A stretch of 21,780 nt of DNA from an uncultured Austwickia sp. (GCA_934678955.1 CAKUSI010000027.1:1-21780), one strand, 5' to 3'. Positions 8,074-16,798 are shown, numbered from the stretch's first letter. The notes: generated by a model from the sequence alone, not told the origin. Translations and numbers: made by a program.

Positions 8074-8079
8074 ATGGTA
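8074..8079 (-). promoter_or_regulatory. -10 box for a leaderless start at 8067
   Basis: TACCAT on the minus strand, 6 nt before the ATG at 8067, matches the TANNNT consensus. No clear -35 element. Confidence 0.45.
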
Positions 8080-8161
8080 CGCATTCCCACCCCCCAAAAG
8101 GAGGGTGCGCTGAACGCCGATTATGGGTGATGACTCCCGCGTTTGCGCCTCAGGACGCCAC

Positions 8162-8178
8162 GCGGTTCGCGGAACCGC
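8162..8178. promoter_or_regulatory. Palindrome in the divergent catalase upstream region
   Basis: GCGGTTC-GCG-GAACCGC is a perfect 7-bp inverted repeat with a 3-nt centre, midway between the divergent starts at 8067 and 8303. It is a reasonable operator candidate. The half-sites face the opposite way from the actinobacterial LexA box, so I do not call it an SOS box. Confidence 0.35.
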
Positions 8179-8239
8179 CAGACGTACGGGCCTCCGAGGG
8201 GCACATACGCCGCGCATCGTCGGATGACGTCTGTCTCAC

Positions 8240-8282
8240 CGGATAAATCACCTGAAAGCGGGCATACGGCCGCCATTATCCG
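8240..8282. promoter_or_regulatory. Wide inverted repeat just before katE
   Basis: CGGATAA (8240-8246) and TTATCCG (8276-8282) form a 7-bp inverted repeat with a 29-bp spacer, ending 20 bp before the catalase start. It might be a paired regulator site or an mRNA leader stem. Support is only the symmetry. Confidence 0.25.
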
Positions 8283-8302
8283 ATCCGACAGGAAGGCCTG
8301 TC

Positions 8303-10523
8303 ATGGCGCAGCATCCGTCCACCCCACCTCCCTTCGAACCGCCTCCCCAGGGTCCGGTCGAGCCCCCCGCGCCGCTGGACGACCAGCGCTCCCCCGAGAC
8401 CGTCTCCGCGACCGGGTCGCCCAGTGGCGCCTCGGCGCAGGTCCGGGCCCAGTCCGGCGGGTTCCTGACCACTTCAGTCGGCGTCCGCCTGCGCGACACC
8501 GACCACTCGCTGAAGGCCGGTGAGCGCGGCCCGACCCTGCTGCAGGACCACCACCTGCGTGAGAAGATCACCCACTTCGACCATGAGCGGATCCCCGAGC
8601 GCGTCGTCCACGCGCGCGGCGCGGCCGCGCACGGCGTCTTCCGCTCGTACGGGACCGGGGCCGGTATCACGAGCGCCGCGTTCCTGGCGGAGGAGGTCGA
8701 GACCCCGGTCTTCGTCCGCTTCTCGACCGTGGCCGGCTCCCGCGGCTCGGCCGACACCGTGCGGGACACCCGGGGCTTCGCGGTCAAGTTTCTACACCGA
8801 CGAAGGCAACGTCGACCTGGTCGGCAACAACATCCCGGTCTTCTTCATCCAGGACGGCATCAAGTTCCCGGACGTCGTTCACTCGGTCAAACCGGAGCCT
8901 GACCGTGAGATCCCGCAGGCGCAGAGCGCCCACGACACGTTTTGGGACTTCGTCAGCCTGCACACCGAGGCCCAGCACCACGTCATCTGGCAGATGTCGG
9001 ACCGCGCGATCCCCGCCTCGTTCCGGACGATGGAAGGTTTCGGCGTTCATACGTTCCGGCTCACCAACGCCGCGGGCGAGACCTGCCTCGTGAAGTTCGA
9101 CTGGAAGCCGACCGCGGGGGTGCACTCGATGGTCTGGGAGGAGGCCCAGCTCACGCAGGGCGCCGACCCTGACTTCCACCGGCGCGACCTGGCGGACGCG
9201 ATCGAGGCCGGCGCCTACCCGAGTTGGGAGCTCGGCGTCCAGGTCATGCCGGACACCCCGGACGAGATGTTCGAGGGCATCGACCTGCTCGACCCCACCA
9301 AGCTGATCCCGGAGGAGCTCTGCCCGGTGCTGCCGCTCGGCCGGATGACGCTCGACGCCAACCCGACCAACTACTTCGCGGAGACGGAGCAGGTCGCGTT
9401 CCACCCGGGCCAGCTCGTGCCCGGCATCGACGTGACGAACGACCCGCTGATCCAGGCGCGGCTGTTCAGCTACGTCGACACCCAGCTCAGCCGGCTCGGC
9501 GGGCCGAACTTCAACCAGATCCCGATCAACCGGCCGCAATGCCCCGTCAACGACATGCTGCGCGACGGCATGCACCAGAGCGCCGTGCCGACCGGCGTGG
9601 CGCCCTACCGTCCGAACTCGCTGGACGGCGGGAGCCCGGGCGTGGCCGGCGAGGGAGATCGGCCGTTCGTCGAGGTGCCCACCCCGGTGCAGGGGGAGAA
9701 GATCCGCCCCGCCCCCGCCTCGTTCGACGACCACTTCAGCCAGGCGCGGATGTTCCTGCACAGCCTGACTCCCACGGAGCAGGACCACGTGGTCGCCGCG
9801 TACACCTTCGAGCTCGGCAAGTGCTATGAGCAGGTCGTCCGGGAGCGTCAGCTGACCCACCTGGCGACGATCGATCCGACGCTCGCCTCCCGGGTCGCGC
9901 AGGGCCTCGGGCTGCCGGTCCCGACCCCGAGCCGCACGGAGGTCCCCGACGTCGCCCCGAGCCCGGCGCTCGCGCAGATCCGCCCCGGCGAGACGTATCC
10001 CGTCACCGGCCGGGTTGTCGGCGTCGTCGCCGACGACGCCAGCGACCTGGGGCAGGTGGAGGAGGCCGTCGAGGCGATCGAGGACGCGGGCATGAGGGCG
10101 TTCGTCGTCGGCCCTCACGGCGGACACCTCGGCGACCCGGACGGGACGCAGGGCACGGGCGTGCCCGTGGACCGCACGCTGCTGACCACGCGCTCGATCG
10201 AGTACGACGCGCTGCTACTCGCCGGCCCTGTCGCCCCCGCCCCCGACGCCGACCCCGGGTTCGACGCCAAGGCGGGCGACCCCACGGGTCTGCCCAACCA
10301 CACCACCGACCCGCGGGTGTCCCTGTTGGTCGGGGAGACCTACCGGCACTGCAAGGCCATCGCGGCGTTGGCGGCGGCCGAGGGGACATTGGCGTCGGCG
10401 GGCGTCGACGCCAACGCCCCGGGCGTGACCCTCGCCTCGGACGTCTCGACGGCCGTCGCGGCCCTGCAGGAGGGGTTGGCGGCCCACCGGGCGTGGGATC
10501 GGTTCCCGGCCCAGGGCGTCTGA
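8303..10523 (+). pseudogene. katE: Large-subunit catalase, interrupted by a single-base frameshift
   Basis: Haem catalase that dismutates hydrogen peroxide, of the large HPII-like type with a C-terminal DJ-1/PfpI-like domain. The reading frame begins at the ATG at 8303 (GGAAGG at 8291-8296) and runs correctly to VKF at codon 163. It then shifts: AAGTTTCTACACC has one T too many at 8789-8791, and the normal continuation [13 protein letters not shown] follows in the next frame to 10523. Corrected, the protein is 739 aa, normal for the clade. The catalytic His (RVVHARG, H103), Asn (GNNIPV) and haem-ligand Tyr (RLFSYVDTQ) are all present. Uncorrected, translation stops at 8902 after 199 aa. All else is intact, so a sequencing error or a very recent mutation is likely. 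Confidence 0.9.
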
Positions 10524-10543
10524 CCGACCCCGCAAGCACGAAC

Positions 10544-10582
10544 CTGCCGCGGCCCGGACGAACCCCGCCCGGGCCGCGGCAG
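10544..10582. terminator. Strong bidirectional terminator hairpin
   Basis: CTGCCGCGGCCCGG (10544-10557) and CCGGGCCGCGGCAG (10569-10582) are perfect 14-bp inverted repeats with an 11-nt loop. They lie between the convergent katE and DUF5709-like genes. No T tract follows, as is common in high-GC actinobacteria. Confidence 0.8.
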
Positions 10583-10646
10583 CCCACTCTTCCGCCCTCC
10601 TATCCCACCCCACCCGGCCGGGCGAGCTTCCCCGCCGGGGAGACGC

Positions 10647-11030
10647 TCAGGGGATCTGGTCCTCCTCGATCACGTGCATCGCGTCTTCTTCGGGGCTGGC
10701 GTCGATCAGCGGCCCGTCGGTGTCCGCGACAAGCTCCGACTCGTCGTCCGGAGCTTGGTCGCTGATCAGCGTCTCGTCGACCTGATCGACGCCGCGTTCG
10801 GAGCGGCGCAGCGGCTGTCCGGGCAGCTGCGGGTCCTCGGGAACCTCCTGCGCCATCCGCTGCTCGATCGTGTCCTGCCGATCCGCCTCGTCCGTGATCT
10901 CATCGAGGCGTCGCCCGCGGCGGGAGTCTGGCGGCTCGTACCCGGTGTCCAGGACGTCCCCGGTCGGTTCCTGGATCAAGGTGTCTTCCGGCTGGAGTTG
11001 ATCGGGGTCAGGCATCGGGTTGCCCGGCAT
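10647..11030 (-). CDS. DUF5709-like acidic protein
   Basis: A 127-aa strongly acidic, probably disordered protein with no membrane segment. The block EDTLIQEPTGDVLDTGYEPPD followed by IEQRMAQEVPEDP resembles the actinobacterial DUF5709 family (typically a D-x-LDEGYSPP motif, then ETLDQRLAQE). The function of that family is unknown; members are small acidic proteins often annotated near stress genes. The ATG at 11030 has AGGAAA about 8 nt upstream; the frame is open to 11066 without a better site. It lies 60 bp downstream of the hemerythrin gene on the same strand, so they may be co-transcribed. Confidence 0.65.
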   Translation of the reverse strand: MPGNPMPDPDQLQPEDTLIQEPTGDVLDTGYEPPDSRRGRRLDEITDEADRQDTIEQRMAQEVPEDPQLPGQPLRRSERGVDQVDETLISDQAPDDESELVADTDGPLIDASPEEDAMHVIEEDQIP

Positions 11031-11090
11031 GACTCTTTCCTTTCGTCGGCTCTTCGGGGTCGGCACTTCGTGGTCGGTCCTCCCGGCGCG

Positions 11091-11609
11091 TCACCGCAGC
11101 TGGGTCAGCATCGTGTCGACCTCGCGGCGCGCGGCCGCGCTGATCTCTTCGTACGGGGCATCGGCGTGGAACGTCAGGTCGGACAACTCCATCTCCCAGA
11201 CCAGGTCCAGCAGCCGGTGCAGCTCGCCGAGACGTTCCGCGCGCTCCGGCCCGGCGAGGCGACCCAGCCCCTCGATCTCGGAGGAGTGGTGGTTTCGCAG
11301 CGCCTCGTCGAGACGGTCTGCCAGTTCCTCGTACTCGGCGCCGTCCGCGTCCAACCGGCCCAGCGACGACAGGGCGATCGCAAGGCCCTCCTCCTCGTCG
11401 CGCCGGTCCCCGCCCGACGGCGTGGCATCGTGCAGCAGGCGCCGCTCCACTTCCTCGTGCAGGGCCAAGAACGCCCGTAGCCGCACGTACGCCCGGGCGC
11501 GGTCGGCCGGCTTCGCCGCTCGCAGTGTGGCGAGCATGTCCTCGATGCGGCGGTGCTGGTCCTCCAGGCGCCGACGCACCTCCTGGAGCGTGCTCGTGAC
11601 CTTCTCCAT
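11091..11609 (-). CDS. Hemerythrin HHE-domain protein
   Basis: A 172-aa all-helical protein. Candidate di-iron ligands are spread as in the HHE fold: H19 (EDQHRRIE), H51 with E55 (LHEEVE), H60 (LLHD), and H107/H108 with E111 (NHHSSEIE). Such proteins bind oxygen, sense redox state or store iron in the cytosol; which applies here cannot be read from sequence. The ATG at 11609 has GGGAGGAG about 5 nt upstream, a strong site; the frame continues to 11753 into the ndh tail but has no start signal there. It sits 85 bp after ndh and 60 bp before the DUF5709-like gene, all leftward, suggesting a redox-related transcription unit. Confidence 0.78.
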   Translation of the reverse strand: MEKVTSTLQEVRRRLEDQHRRIEDMLATLRAAKPADRARAYVRLRAFLALHEEVERRLLHDATPSGGDRRDEEEGLAIALSSLGRLDADGAEYEELADRLDEALRNHHSSEIEGLGRLAGPERAERLGELHRLLDLVWEMELSDLTFHADAPYEEISAAARREVDTMLTQLR

Positions 11610-11694
11610 GATGCTCCTCCCAGTGTCTGGCGGGCCCAGCCCGCCGAGTGGTGTCGAGTGACAGGCTTCTATCGGGCATGCGCTCGTACGACAG

Positions 11695-13047
11695 TTAGGT
11701 CCGCCGGCCTGAGCGACCCACAGGCGAACGCGCCAACGACGGCGACTCCTCATGGGCGTTCTCTCCCATGTCCGGGTCGCCGACGATCACGTTGTGGTCG
11801 CGCGGCCAGAACAGGTACTTCGAGCCCAGGTTGACCATCGCGGCCAGTCGGTTCCGGCCGCCCAGCAGCGCCCGGATGTGCACCACGTTCCAGACGATCC
11901 ACGCCGGGAGCCCGGACATTCGCGGCAGAATCGCCGTCTCGGCGACCGCGTCGCGCCGCCCGATGGTGGCGAGGGTGCCGAGGTCGCGATAGACGAACGG
12001 CTCGCTCGGACGGCCCGCCAGGTCGTCGGCGATCACCTGAGCCGCATGGCGTCCGGTCTGGATGGCGGGCTGCGCCTGTTGCGGCAGTGGGTAGTCGTCG
12101 ATGAGCGCGATGTCGCCCGCGGCGAACACGCGTGATCTCCCGAACGCGCGGAGTCGGTCGTCGACCACGATGCGGCCGCCCTTGCCCTGCTGCAGTCCCC
12201 AGTTGCCGACGTCCTTCGGCGCGGTCACCCCGCTGGCCCAGACGACGATCTGCGCCGGAAGGAACTCGTCCGGACCACCGTCGCTCGAGAGCATGACGCC
12301 GTCTGCGCTGACGGACTTCACCGAGGTGTCCAGGCGCAGGTCGACGCCGCGGTCCTCCAGTTCGCGGGCTGCGTACTCGCGGCTGGGCTCGGAGAAGGGC
12401 GCCAGCACGTGGGGCGACCGCTCCACCAGGGTGATGTGGATCCGGGCGGGGTCCAGCTCCGGGAAGAGGACCGGGAGGTCCTGGTTGCGCATCTCGGCCA
12501 TCGCGCCCGTGGTCTCCACGCCGGTCGCCCCGGCCCCGACGACCACGACGCGGATCTCCTCGCGCCGCCGGTGGCGTGAGGCCAACTCCAGCCGCCGCTG
12601 CAACTCGTCGCGCAACGCGAGCGCCTGGTGGCGGGTGTAGAGGGGGAAGCTGTGCTCGGCGGCTCCCTTGACGCCGAAGAAGTTCACCGCGACGCCCGTA
12701 CCGATGATGAGGTAGTCGTATGTGACCCGGCGCCCGTCGGAGAGCGTGACCACCCGCGCGTCGTGGTCCATCGCCGCGACGTCGCCGAGCACGAACCGGG
12801 CTCCGTAGCGGCGGCCGTTGACGGAGCGCAACGCCCAGGTCACGTCGCCGGGGTTCAAGGTGGCCGTTGCCACCTGGTACAGCAACGGCAGGAAGGTGTG
12901 GTAGGCGTGCCGGTCGATGAGGGTGACCGCGACGCGTTCCTTCCTCAACCGCTCGAGAGCGGCGAGCCCCGCAAACCCCCCACCGATGACGACCACGTGG
13001 GGCCGTCCGTCCGGGGGCGGTGGCAGGGTTTCGGGGGACCTGCTCAT
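11695..13047 (-). CDS. ndh: Type II NADH dehydrogenase (NDH-2)
   Basis: Single-subunit FAD enzyme on the inner face of the membrane that passes electrons from NADH to quinone without pumping protons. The 450-aa protein has the FAD dinucleotide motif VVIGGGFAGL near the N-terminus, the NADH-binding motif VVVGAGATGVE near residue 165, and the second FAD contact FAAGD. The C-terminal stretch with AWIVWNVVHIRALLGGRNR and KYLFWPRD is the amphipathic membrane-binding part typical of bacterial NDH-2. Start choice: GTG at 13050 and ATG at 13047 adjoin; GAAGG about 7-8 nt upstream fits the ATG. A GNAT gene ends 82 bp upstream and the hemerythrin gene follows. Confidence 0.93.
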   Translation of the reverse strand: MSRSPETLPPPPDGRPHVVVIGGGFAGLAALERLRKERVAVTLIDRHAYHTFLPLLYQVATATLNPGDVTWALRSVNGRRYGARFVLGDVAAMDHDARVVTLSDGRRVTYDYLIIGTGVAVNFFGVKGAAEHSFPLYTRHQALALRDELQRRLELASRHRRREEIRVVVVGAGATGVETTGAMAEMRNQDLPVLFPELDPARIHITLVERSPHVLAPFSEPSREYAARELEDRGVDLRLDTSVKSVSADGVMLSSDGGPDEFLPAQIVVWASGVTAPKDVGNWGLQQGKGGRIVVDDRLRAFGRSRVFAAGDIALIDDYPLPQQAQPAIQTGRHAAQVIADDLAGRPSEPFVYRDLGTLATIGRRDAVAETAILPRMSGLPAWIVWNVVHIRALLGGRNRLAAMVNLGSKYLFWPRDHNVIVGDPDMGENAHEESPSLARSPVGRSGRRT

Positions 13048-13129
13048 CACGGCACCTTCTTTGCGGTCGGGGTGTCCTCGATCAGGTCACGTACCCGTTG
13101 GGTGGGCGCGGAAACAGCCTCCCGTCGCA

Positions 13130-13804
13130 TCAGATCCCGGCGACCCGGTCGCGCACCTTGAGCCGCTCCCGGCCCGGCGTATCGAGGCAGGGGTGGAGCC
13201 GCTCGCCCGCGGCGGCCGGCGCGCTGTGCGGCCCAGCTCCGACGAGGTCGACCTCGACGTCCAGGGCGCCTCCCACCCGGTGGACGCGGGTGGGCCCGAG
13301 CCGCTTGAGCATCGCCAATGACGCTGCGTTGTCGGCGGCGACCTCGGTGAGCAGATGGGTCACGCCCGGCGGACGGCGGGCGATCAACTGGGGCAGTAGC
13401 GCCGAGGCGATCCCCCGGCCCTGCCACGCGTCCTTGACGGTGATCGCGACGTCGGCGGCGTCGGGATCGCGTCGGTGGCGCACGATCCGACCGATCGCGA
13501 CCGGCGTGGGATCCCCGTCGACCTCGACGAAGAGGACGAGGGCGACGTGTTCGACGCCGTCCACGTCGTCGACGAGCAAGTCGAGCATCGAGGGGGTGAG
13601 GTGGGCGACACCTGCGAGAAAGCGCAACCGCTTGGAGTCGCTGGACAGCGTCTCGTATTCGCGGGCGAGATCCGCCCGGTCGCTCGGCTTGAGCGGCCCG
13701 ATCCAGGCGGTCGTTCCGTCCCGGAGCGTCACGGTGTCGACCAGGTCGGCGGCGCGTTCCGCGTAGTACCCGCGCTCGGTGCCGTCGTTCGTCAGGTCGG
13801 TCAT
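13130..13804 (-). CDS. GNAT-family N-acetyltransferase
   Basis: A 224-aa protein with a GNAT domain at about residues 25-175. Motif A is clear: AITVKDAWQGRGIASALLPQL, with the acetyl-CoA pyrophosphate loop QGRGIA, followed by the motif-B-like TEVAADNAASLAMLKRLG. The N-terminal LRDGTTAWIGPLKPSDRADL segment resembles that of actinobacterial lysine acetyltransferases fused to or related to Pat, but no cyclic-nucleotide domain is present. The substrate is unknown. The ATG at 13804 has GAAGGGGG about 5 nt upstream. It lies 82 bp upstream of ndh on the same strand, so it may head that transcription unit. The 196 bp upstream of it hold only a 12-bp palindrome, GGTGGCGCCACC, at 13943-13954. Confidence 0.8.
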   Translation of the reverse strand: MTDLTNDGTERGYYAERAADLVDTVTLRDGTTAWIGPLKPSDRADLAREYETLSSDSKRLRFLAGVAHLTPSMLDLLVDDVDGVEHVALVLFVEVDGDPTPVAIGRIVRHRRDPDAADVAITVKDAWQGRGIASALLPQLIARRPPGVTHLLTEVAADNAASLAMLKRLGPTRVHRVGGALDVEVDLVGAGPHSAPAAAGERLHPCLDTPGRERLKVRDRVAGI

Positions 13805-14000
13805 GCTGGCCCCCTTCGCGCGCACCGTGTTGCTCGGGGTGCGTCGGCGGCGGTTCGTTCCTTGGCGGTCGGTATGGGATCCGCTCGGTCCCTCCAGGGT
13901 AAACGGCTGTCCCCTGCAACGCCCGGACCACCCACGGCCGCCGGTGGCGCCACCCTGCCGGGCCCGACAGGACTCGGTCCTTGCCCGGGGCCGGCCGTCC

Positions 14001-15287
14001 TCAGTCGGGCCGGATCGTTCCTGCCAGCACCCCCAGCGCGGTCACGTCCAGCGCTTCGCCCCGACTGAACGCGAGGGCGCGCAGTCGCAGGGACGCCTCG
14101 TCGATCGGGACGCCGAGCTGCACCGAGAGCATGCCGGCAGCCATCGCAGACGGGTCCGCGGGGCGGTCGAGCCGCACCGGGCCGACCGCGTCATCCTCCA
14201 GCCGCGCCAGATCGGCGATCAGCGCCGTGGCTGCGGTGTCGGCCAGCAGTGCCGCCTGGACGAGGTCGTCCCGACCCCACGGCGCCGGCCGACGGCCGTA
14301 GAGCGACATCGTCGCGATCGTCACGTCCCGGATGGTGACCGGCACGGCCCAGACCGACGTCGCCCCGGCTTGGCCGGCCAGCACCGTGAACACGGGCCAG
14401 CGCCGCTCCCGGCGCAGGTCGTCGACCAGGACCGGGAGTCGCTTGCCGCGGGCGCTGACGCCGGGTCCCTCCCCGGTCGTCTCCTGGATCTGTTCGACCT
14501 CCAGCGACCACGGATCGCTCGCGGCCAGCACCTTCGGCAGCCCGCTGGGGCCGGAGGCGCTCACGGCCGCCCCGGCGGTGGCCTCCCCGATCCGGCTCGC
14601 TTGGCGACAGACGGACCCGACCCAGTCATACGAGCCGGTCTCCTGGTATTCGGCGATAATCCGTCGCCAGAGTTCGCGGCGACCGCGCTGAGCGTCGGGG
14701 CGGGCGTTCGCGCCATAGGCACCTGCCATGGCCGCGAGCGCCTCCGCGACCCGCACGTGGTCCTCGGTCGCGCGCTCCAGGGCGGCGCGCTGCCGCGCGG
14801 CGTGCGTGGTGACGGCGCGGATGAGGTCGTCACGGTCCTGCGCGGGGGTCTCCTCTTCGAGCGGCGCGTCGCCGAGCGCCTGCCCGCTGAACTCCTGCAC
14901 CTCGCGCGCGAGCGCGGAGATGTCCTCGATCTGGTGCAGGATGCCGACGATGTCCCCACGGTCGCCAAAGATAGGAGTGTTCACGACCGACCACGTACGG
15001 CAAAGGAACCCGCCATCCGGGCCAGGCATGTCGTAGCGCAGGCACGGGACCACGTCCGGGACCCTGCGGGCACATACGGACTCCAGCGACTCGGCGAGCC
15101 GAGGCGGAGGTTGCGGGAGGGCGTCGAGGAGGGGCCGTCTCAGGAGGTCCTCGCGTGCCCGTCCGGTGGCGGCGAGATAGGCGTCGTTGGCGGCGACGAT
15201 CTCCCAGCCGGTCGTCAGCAGAAGGCCCGGAGTCAGCGAACCGGTGAACAGCTGGCTCGTCGAGGCCTCTCGCAGCTCCTCACTCAT
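14001..15287 (-). CDS. PAS-GAF-ANTAR RNA-binding regulator
   Basis: A 428-aa putative antiterminator. A PAS domain spans about residues 10-130 (TTGWEIVAANDAYLAATG...), then a helical linker at about 150-195 and a GAF domain at about 220-360 (ETTGEGPGVSA, VDDLRRERRWPVF). The C-terminal ANTAR domain lies at about 380-422 (MAAGMLSVQLGVPIDEASLRLR). ANTAR domains bind paired hexaloop hairpins in target mRNAs and prevent termination. No phospho-receiver domain is present, so input probably comes through PAS and GAF. The ATG at 15287 has CGGAG about 7 nt upstream; the frame runs open to 15404 without a site. It is divergent from marC. No partner kinase lies nearby. Confidence 0.85.
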   Translation of the reverse strand: MSEELREASTSQLFTGSLTPGLLLTTGWEIVAANDAYLAATGRAREDLLRRPLLDALPQPPPRLAESLESVCARRVPDVVPCLRYDMPGPDGGFLCRTWSVVNTPIFGDRGDIVGILHQIEDISALAREVQEFSGQALGDAPLEEETPAQDRDDLIRAVTTHAARQRAALERATEDHVRVAEALAAMAGAYGANARPDAQRGRRELWRRIIAEYQETGSYDWVGSVCRQASRIGEATAGAAVSASGPSGLPKVLAASDPWSLEVEQIQETTGEGPGVSARGKRLPVLVDDLRRERRWPVFTVLAGQAGATSVWAVPVTIRDVTIATMSLYGRRPAPWGRDDLVQAALLADTAATALIADLARLEDDAVGPVRLDRPADPSAMAAGMLSVQLGVPIDEASLRLRALAFSRGEALDVTALGVLAGTIRPD

Positions 15288-15500
15288 CCAGGGCTCCGTA
15301 CGAAGGGTGGTCCACTGCACTGTACGACTCCTGGCCGTCCCGTCCCAGGCGACACCGGACGCGAGCTGGGTGGTCCATTTCGAGTCGGGTCCGGCGTCTG
15401 CCATGCCGCACGGGCCGGCGAGGACAGCGGTACGTTGAAGTCGCCGGGACGCCCTCGCTCACATCTGAAGCCGGGCGTCCGTGAATTCGAAGGGGGCAAC

Positions 15501-16133
15501 ATGGACCCGGCGCTCTTGGTGCAGGCGCTCGGCGGGTTCTTCGCGATCATGAACCCCTTCGTCGCGCTGCCGATGTTCCTGGCGCTGACGGCGGGGCTCG
15601 ACGCCGCCGGGCAACGGCGGACGGCGCTCAAAGTCGGCCTGTACTGCCTCGTCATGGTCACCGTGATCATGGTCGGCGGAAGCGCGGTGCTCGGATTCTT
15701 CGGCATCACGGTGGACGATTTCCGCGTGGCCGGCGGCCTGGTCCTGCTCATGATCGCGCTGGGCATGCTCAACGGTGGCAGCAAGGTGCACGGCGGCAAC
15801 GAGACGGAGCAGCGGCACCAGACCAAGCAGGCCGAGGCGGGGGACGTCGCGTTCTATCCGCTGACCTTCCCCATGCTGGTGGGGCCCGGCACCATCACCA
15901 CCATCGTCGTGTTCACGAGCCACGCTCAGAACCTGAGCGGCTATCTCTCCATCGGCGCGGCGGCGCTGATCACGCTGGCGTTGCTGTTCGTCGTCCTCTG
16001 GTTCGCCCCGACGATCGGGCACCACCTCGGCCAGACGCTGCGGACCATCATGACCCGCCTGATGGGCATGATCCTGGCCGGCATCGCGGTCCAGATGATC
16101 GTGGCCGGGGTGAAGGCGCTCTTCCCGAACTGA
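15501..16133 (+). CDS. MarC-family integral membrane protein
   Basis: A 210-aa polytopic membrane protein of normal length for the MarC/NAAT family. About six hydrophobic helices are visible, starting with LGGFFAIMNPFVALPMFLAL, which holds the conserved N-P pair. The second half has PLTFPMLVGPGTITTIVV, matching the family's repeated NP/GPG re-entrant motif. The cytoplasmic loop between the halves is hydrophilic (GGNETEQRHQTKQAE). The family was once linked to multidrug resistance, a link later withdrawn; the true substrate is uncertain. The ATG at 15501 has GAAGGGGG about 5 nt upstream. The 213-bp gap to the divergent ANTAR gene holds a 10-bp direct repeat, GGGTGGTCCA, near 15305 and 15369. 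Confidence 0.88.
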   Translation: MDPALLVQALGGFFAIMNPFVALPMFLALTAGLDAAGQRRTALKVGLYCLVMVTVIMVGGSAVLGFFGITVDDFRVAGGLVLLMIALGMLNGGSKVHGGNETEQRHQTKQAEAGDVAFYPLTFPMLVGPGTITTIVVFTSHAQNLSGYLSIGAAALITLALLFVVLWFAPTIGHHLGQTLRTIMTRLMGMILAGIAVQMIVAGVKALFPN

Positions 16134-16181
16134 GCACGGCGCGGGGTGACGATCCGTGGGGGCACGACCTGCTCACCGCCT

Positions 16182-16571
16182 TCAGAGGCCGACCGCGTGC
16201 ACGTCCGGAGGAAGCGACGTGACGAGGCGTGCATCGAGCGTGAGAAGAGGAAGTCCGAGGCTCCGTGCGAGAGCGACATACATGGCGTCATAGGCGCTGA
16301 TGTTGTCGCGCAGCAGCCACATATCATCCACGAGCGGCATCATGGGCATGAGGGTGACATCGAGCGCCCGAAAATCGTCGAGAGCTCCCCGGGCGCGGAG
16401 GGGGTCGAGACGGCCACCGAGAACCCACCCCCGCACGGTGGAGACCACCTCGGCCACCAACAGTTGGGGAGCGAAGAGCTCGCGATCGAGGATCACACGC
16501 GCCACACGCGTGCCGCCGTCGCGGGACACCAAGAGTTCCGCGACGGCAGAGGCATCAACGACCAGGCTCAC
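16182..16571 (-). CDS. vapC: VapC-type PIN-domain toxin
   Basis: A 129-aa endoribonuclease toxin of a type II toxin-antitoxin pair. The PIN acidic quartet is complete: D6 (VVDASAVAELL), E41 (LLVAEVVS), D95 (SAYDAMYVALA) and D113 (TLDARL), so it looks catalytically competent. VapC toxins cleave tRNA or rRNA when not held by VapB. The GTG start at 16571 overlaps the vapB stop by 4 bases (GTGA), the usual coupling. The frame is open far upstream across vapB and beyond, but this is coincidental. The antitoxin gene directly upstream carries an in-frame amber codon, so how the toxin is restrained is unclear. Confidence 0.88.
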   Translation of the reverse strand: MSLVVDASAVAELLVSRDGGTRVARVILDRELFAPQLLVAEVVSTVRGWVLGGRLDPLRARGALDDFRALDVTLMPMMPLVDDMWLLRDNISAYDAMYVALARSLGLPLLTLDARLVTSLPPDVHAVGL

Positions 16572-16792
16572 CGACCGGCCCGTTGCTCGGCGAGGATGTC
16601 GGCTGCCGGAGGAAGGTCGACCCGTCCGCGCTGCTCGATGCGGTCGAGGAGCTCGCGCTGAGTGGGCCGCCGGGCGATGCGAGCCAGCTCCCCCAGAAGG
16701 TAGTCGCTGAGCGACTGCCCCTCCGCTGCCGCCCTGGCCTTGAAGGTGCGGCTGATGTCCTCCGGAACGTTCTAGATCTGAATCGTTGACAT
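16568..16792 (-). pseudogene. vapB: VapB-type antitoxin with an early amber codon
   Basis: Read from the ATG at 16792 this frame gives MSTIQI, a TAG stop at 16774-16772, then NVPEDISRTFKARAAAEGQS and on to AEQRAGR, stopping at 16568 within the vapC start. Apart from the amber codon, all 74 codons match a typical ribbon-helix-helix VapB: the DNA-binding strand (STIQI-NVPEDI), the helix pair and the C-terminal toxin-binding tail. No ATG, GTG or TTG occurs in the frame after the TAG. The stop sits in TCTAGA and replaces what is usually a Lys, Arg or Gln codon. It may be a real mutation, a read-through site or an assembly error. Confidence 0.75.
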
Positions 16793-16798
16793 GCAGCG

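Noticed and set aside
8162..8178. LexA/SOS box
   Set aside because: Half-sites are GGTTC...GAACC, not GAAC...GTTC as in the actinobacterial box.
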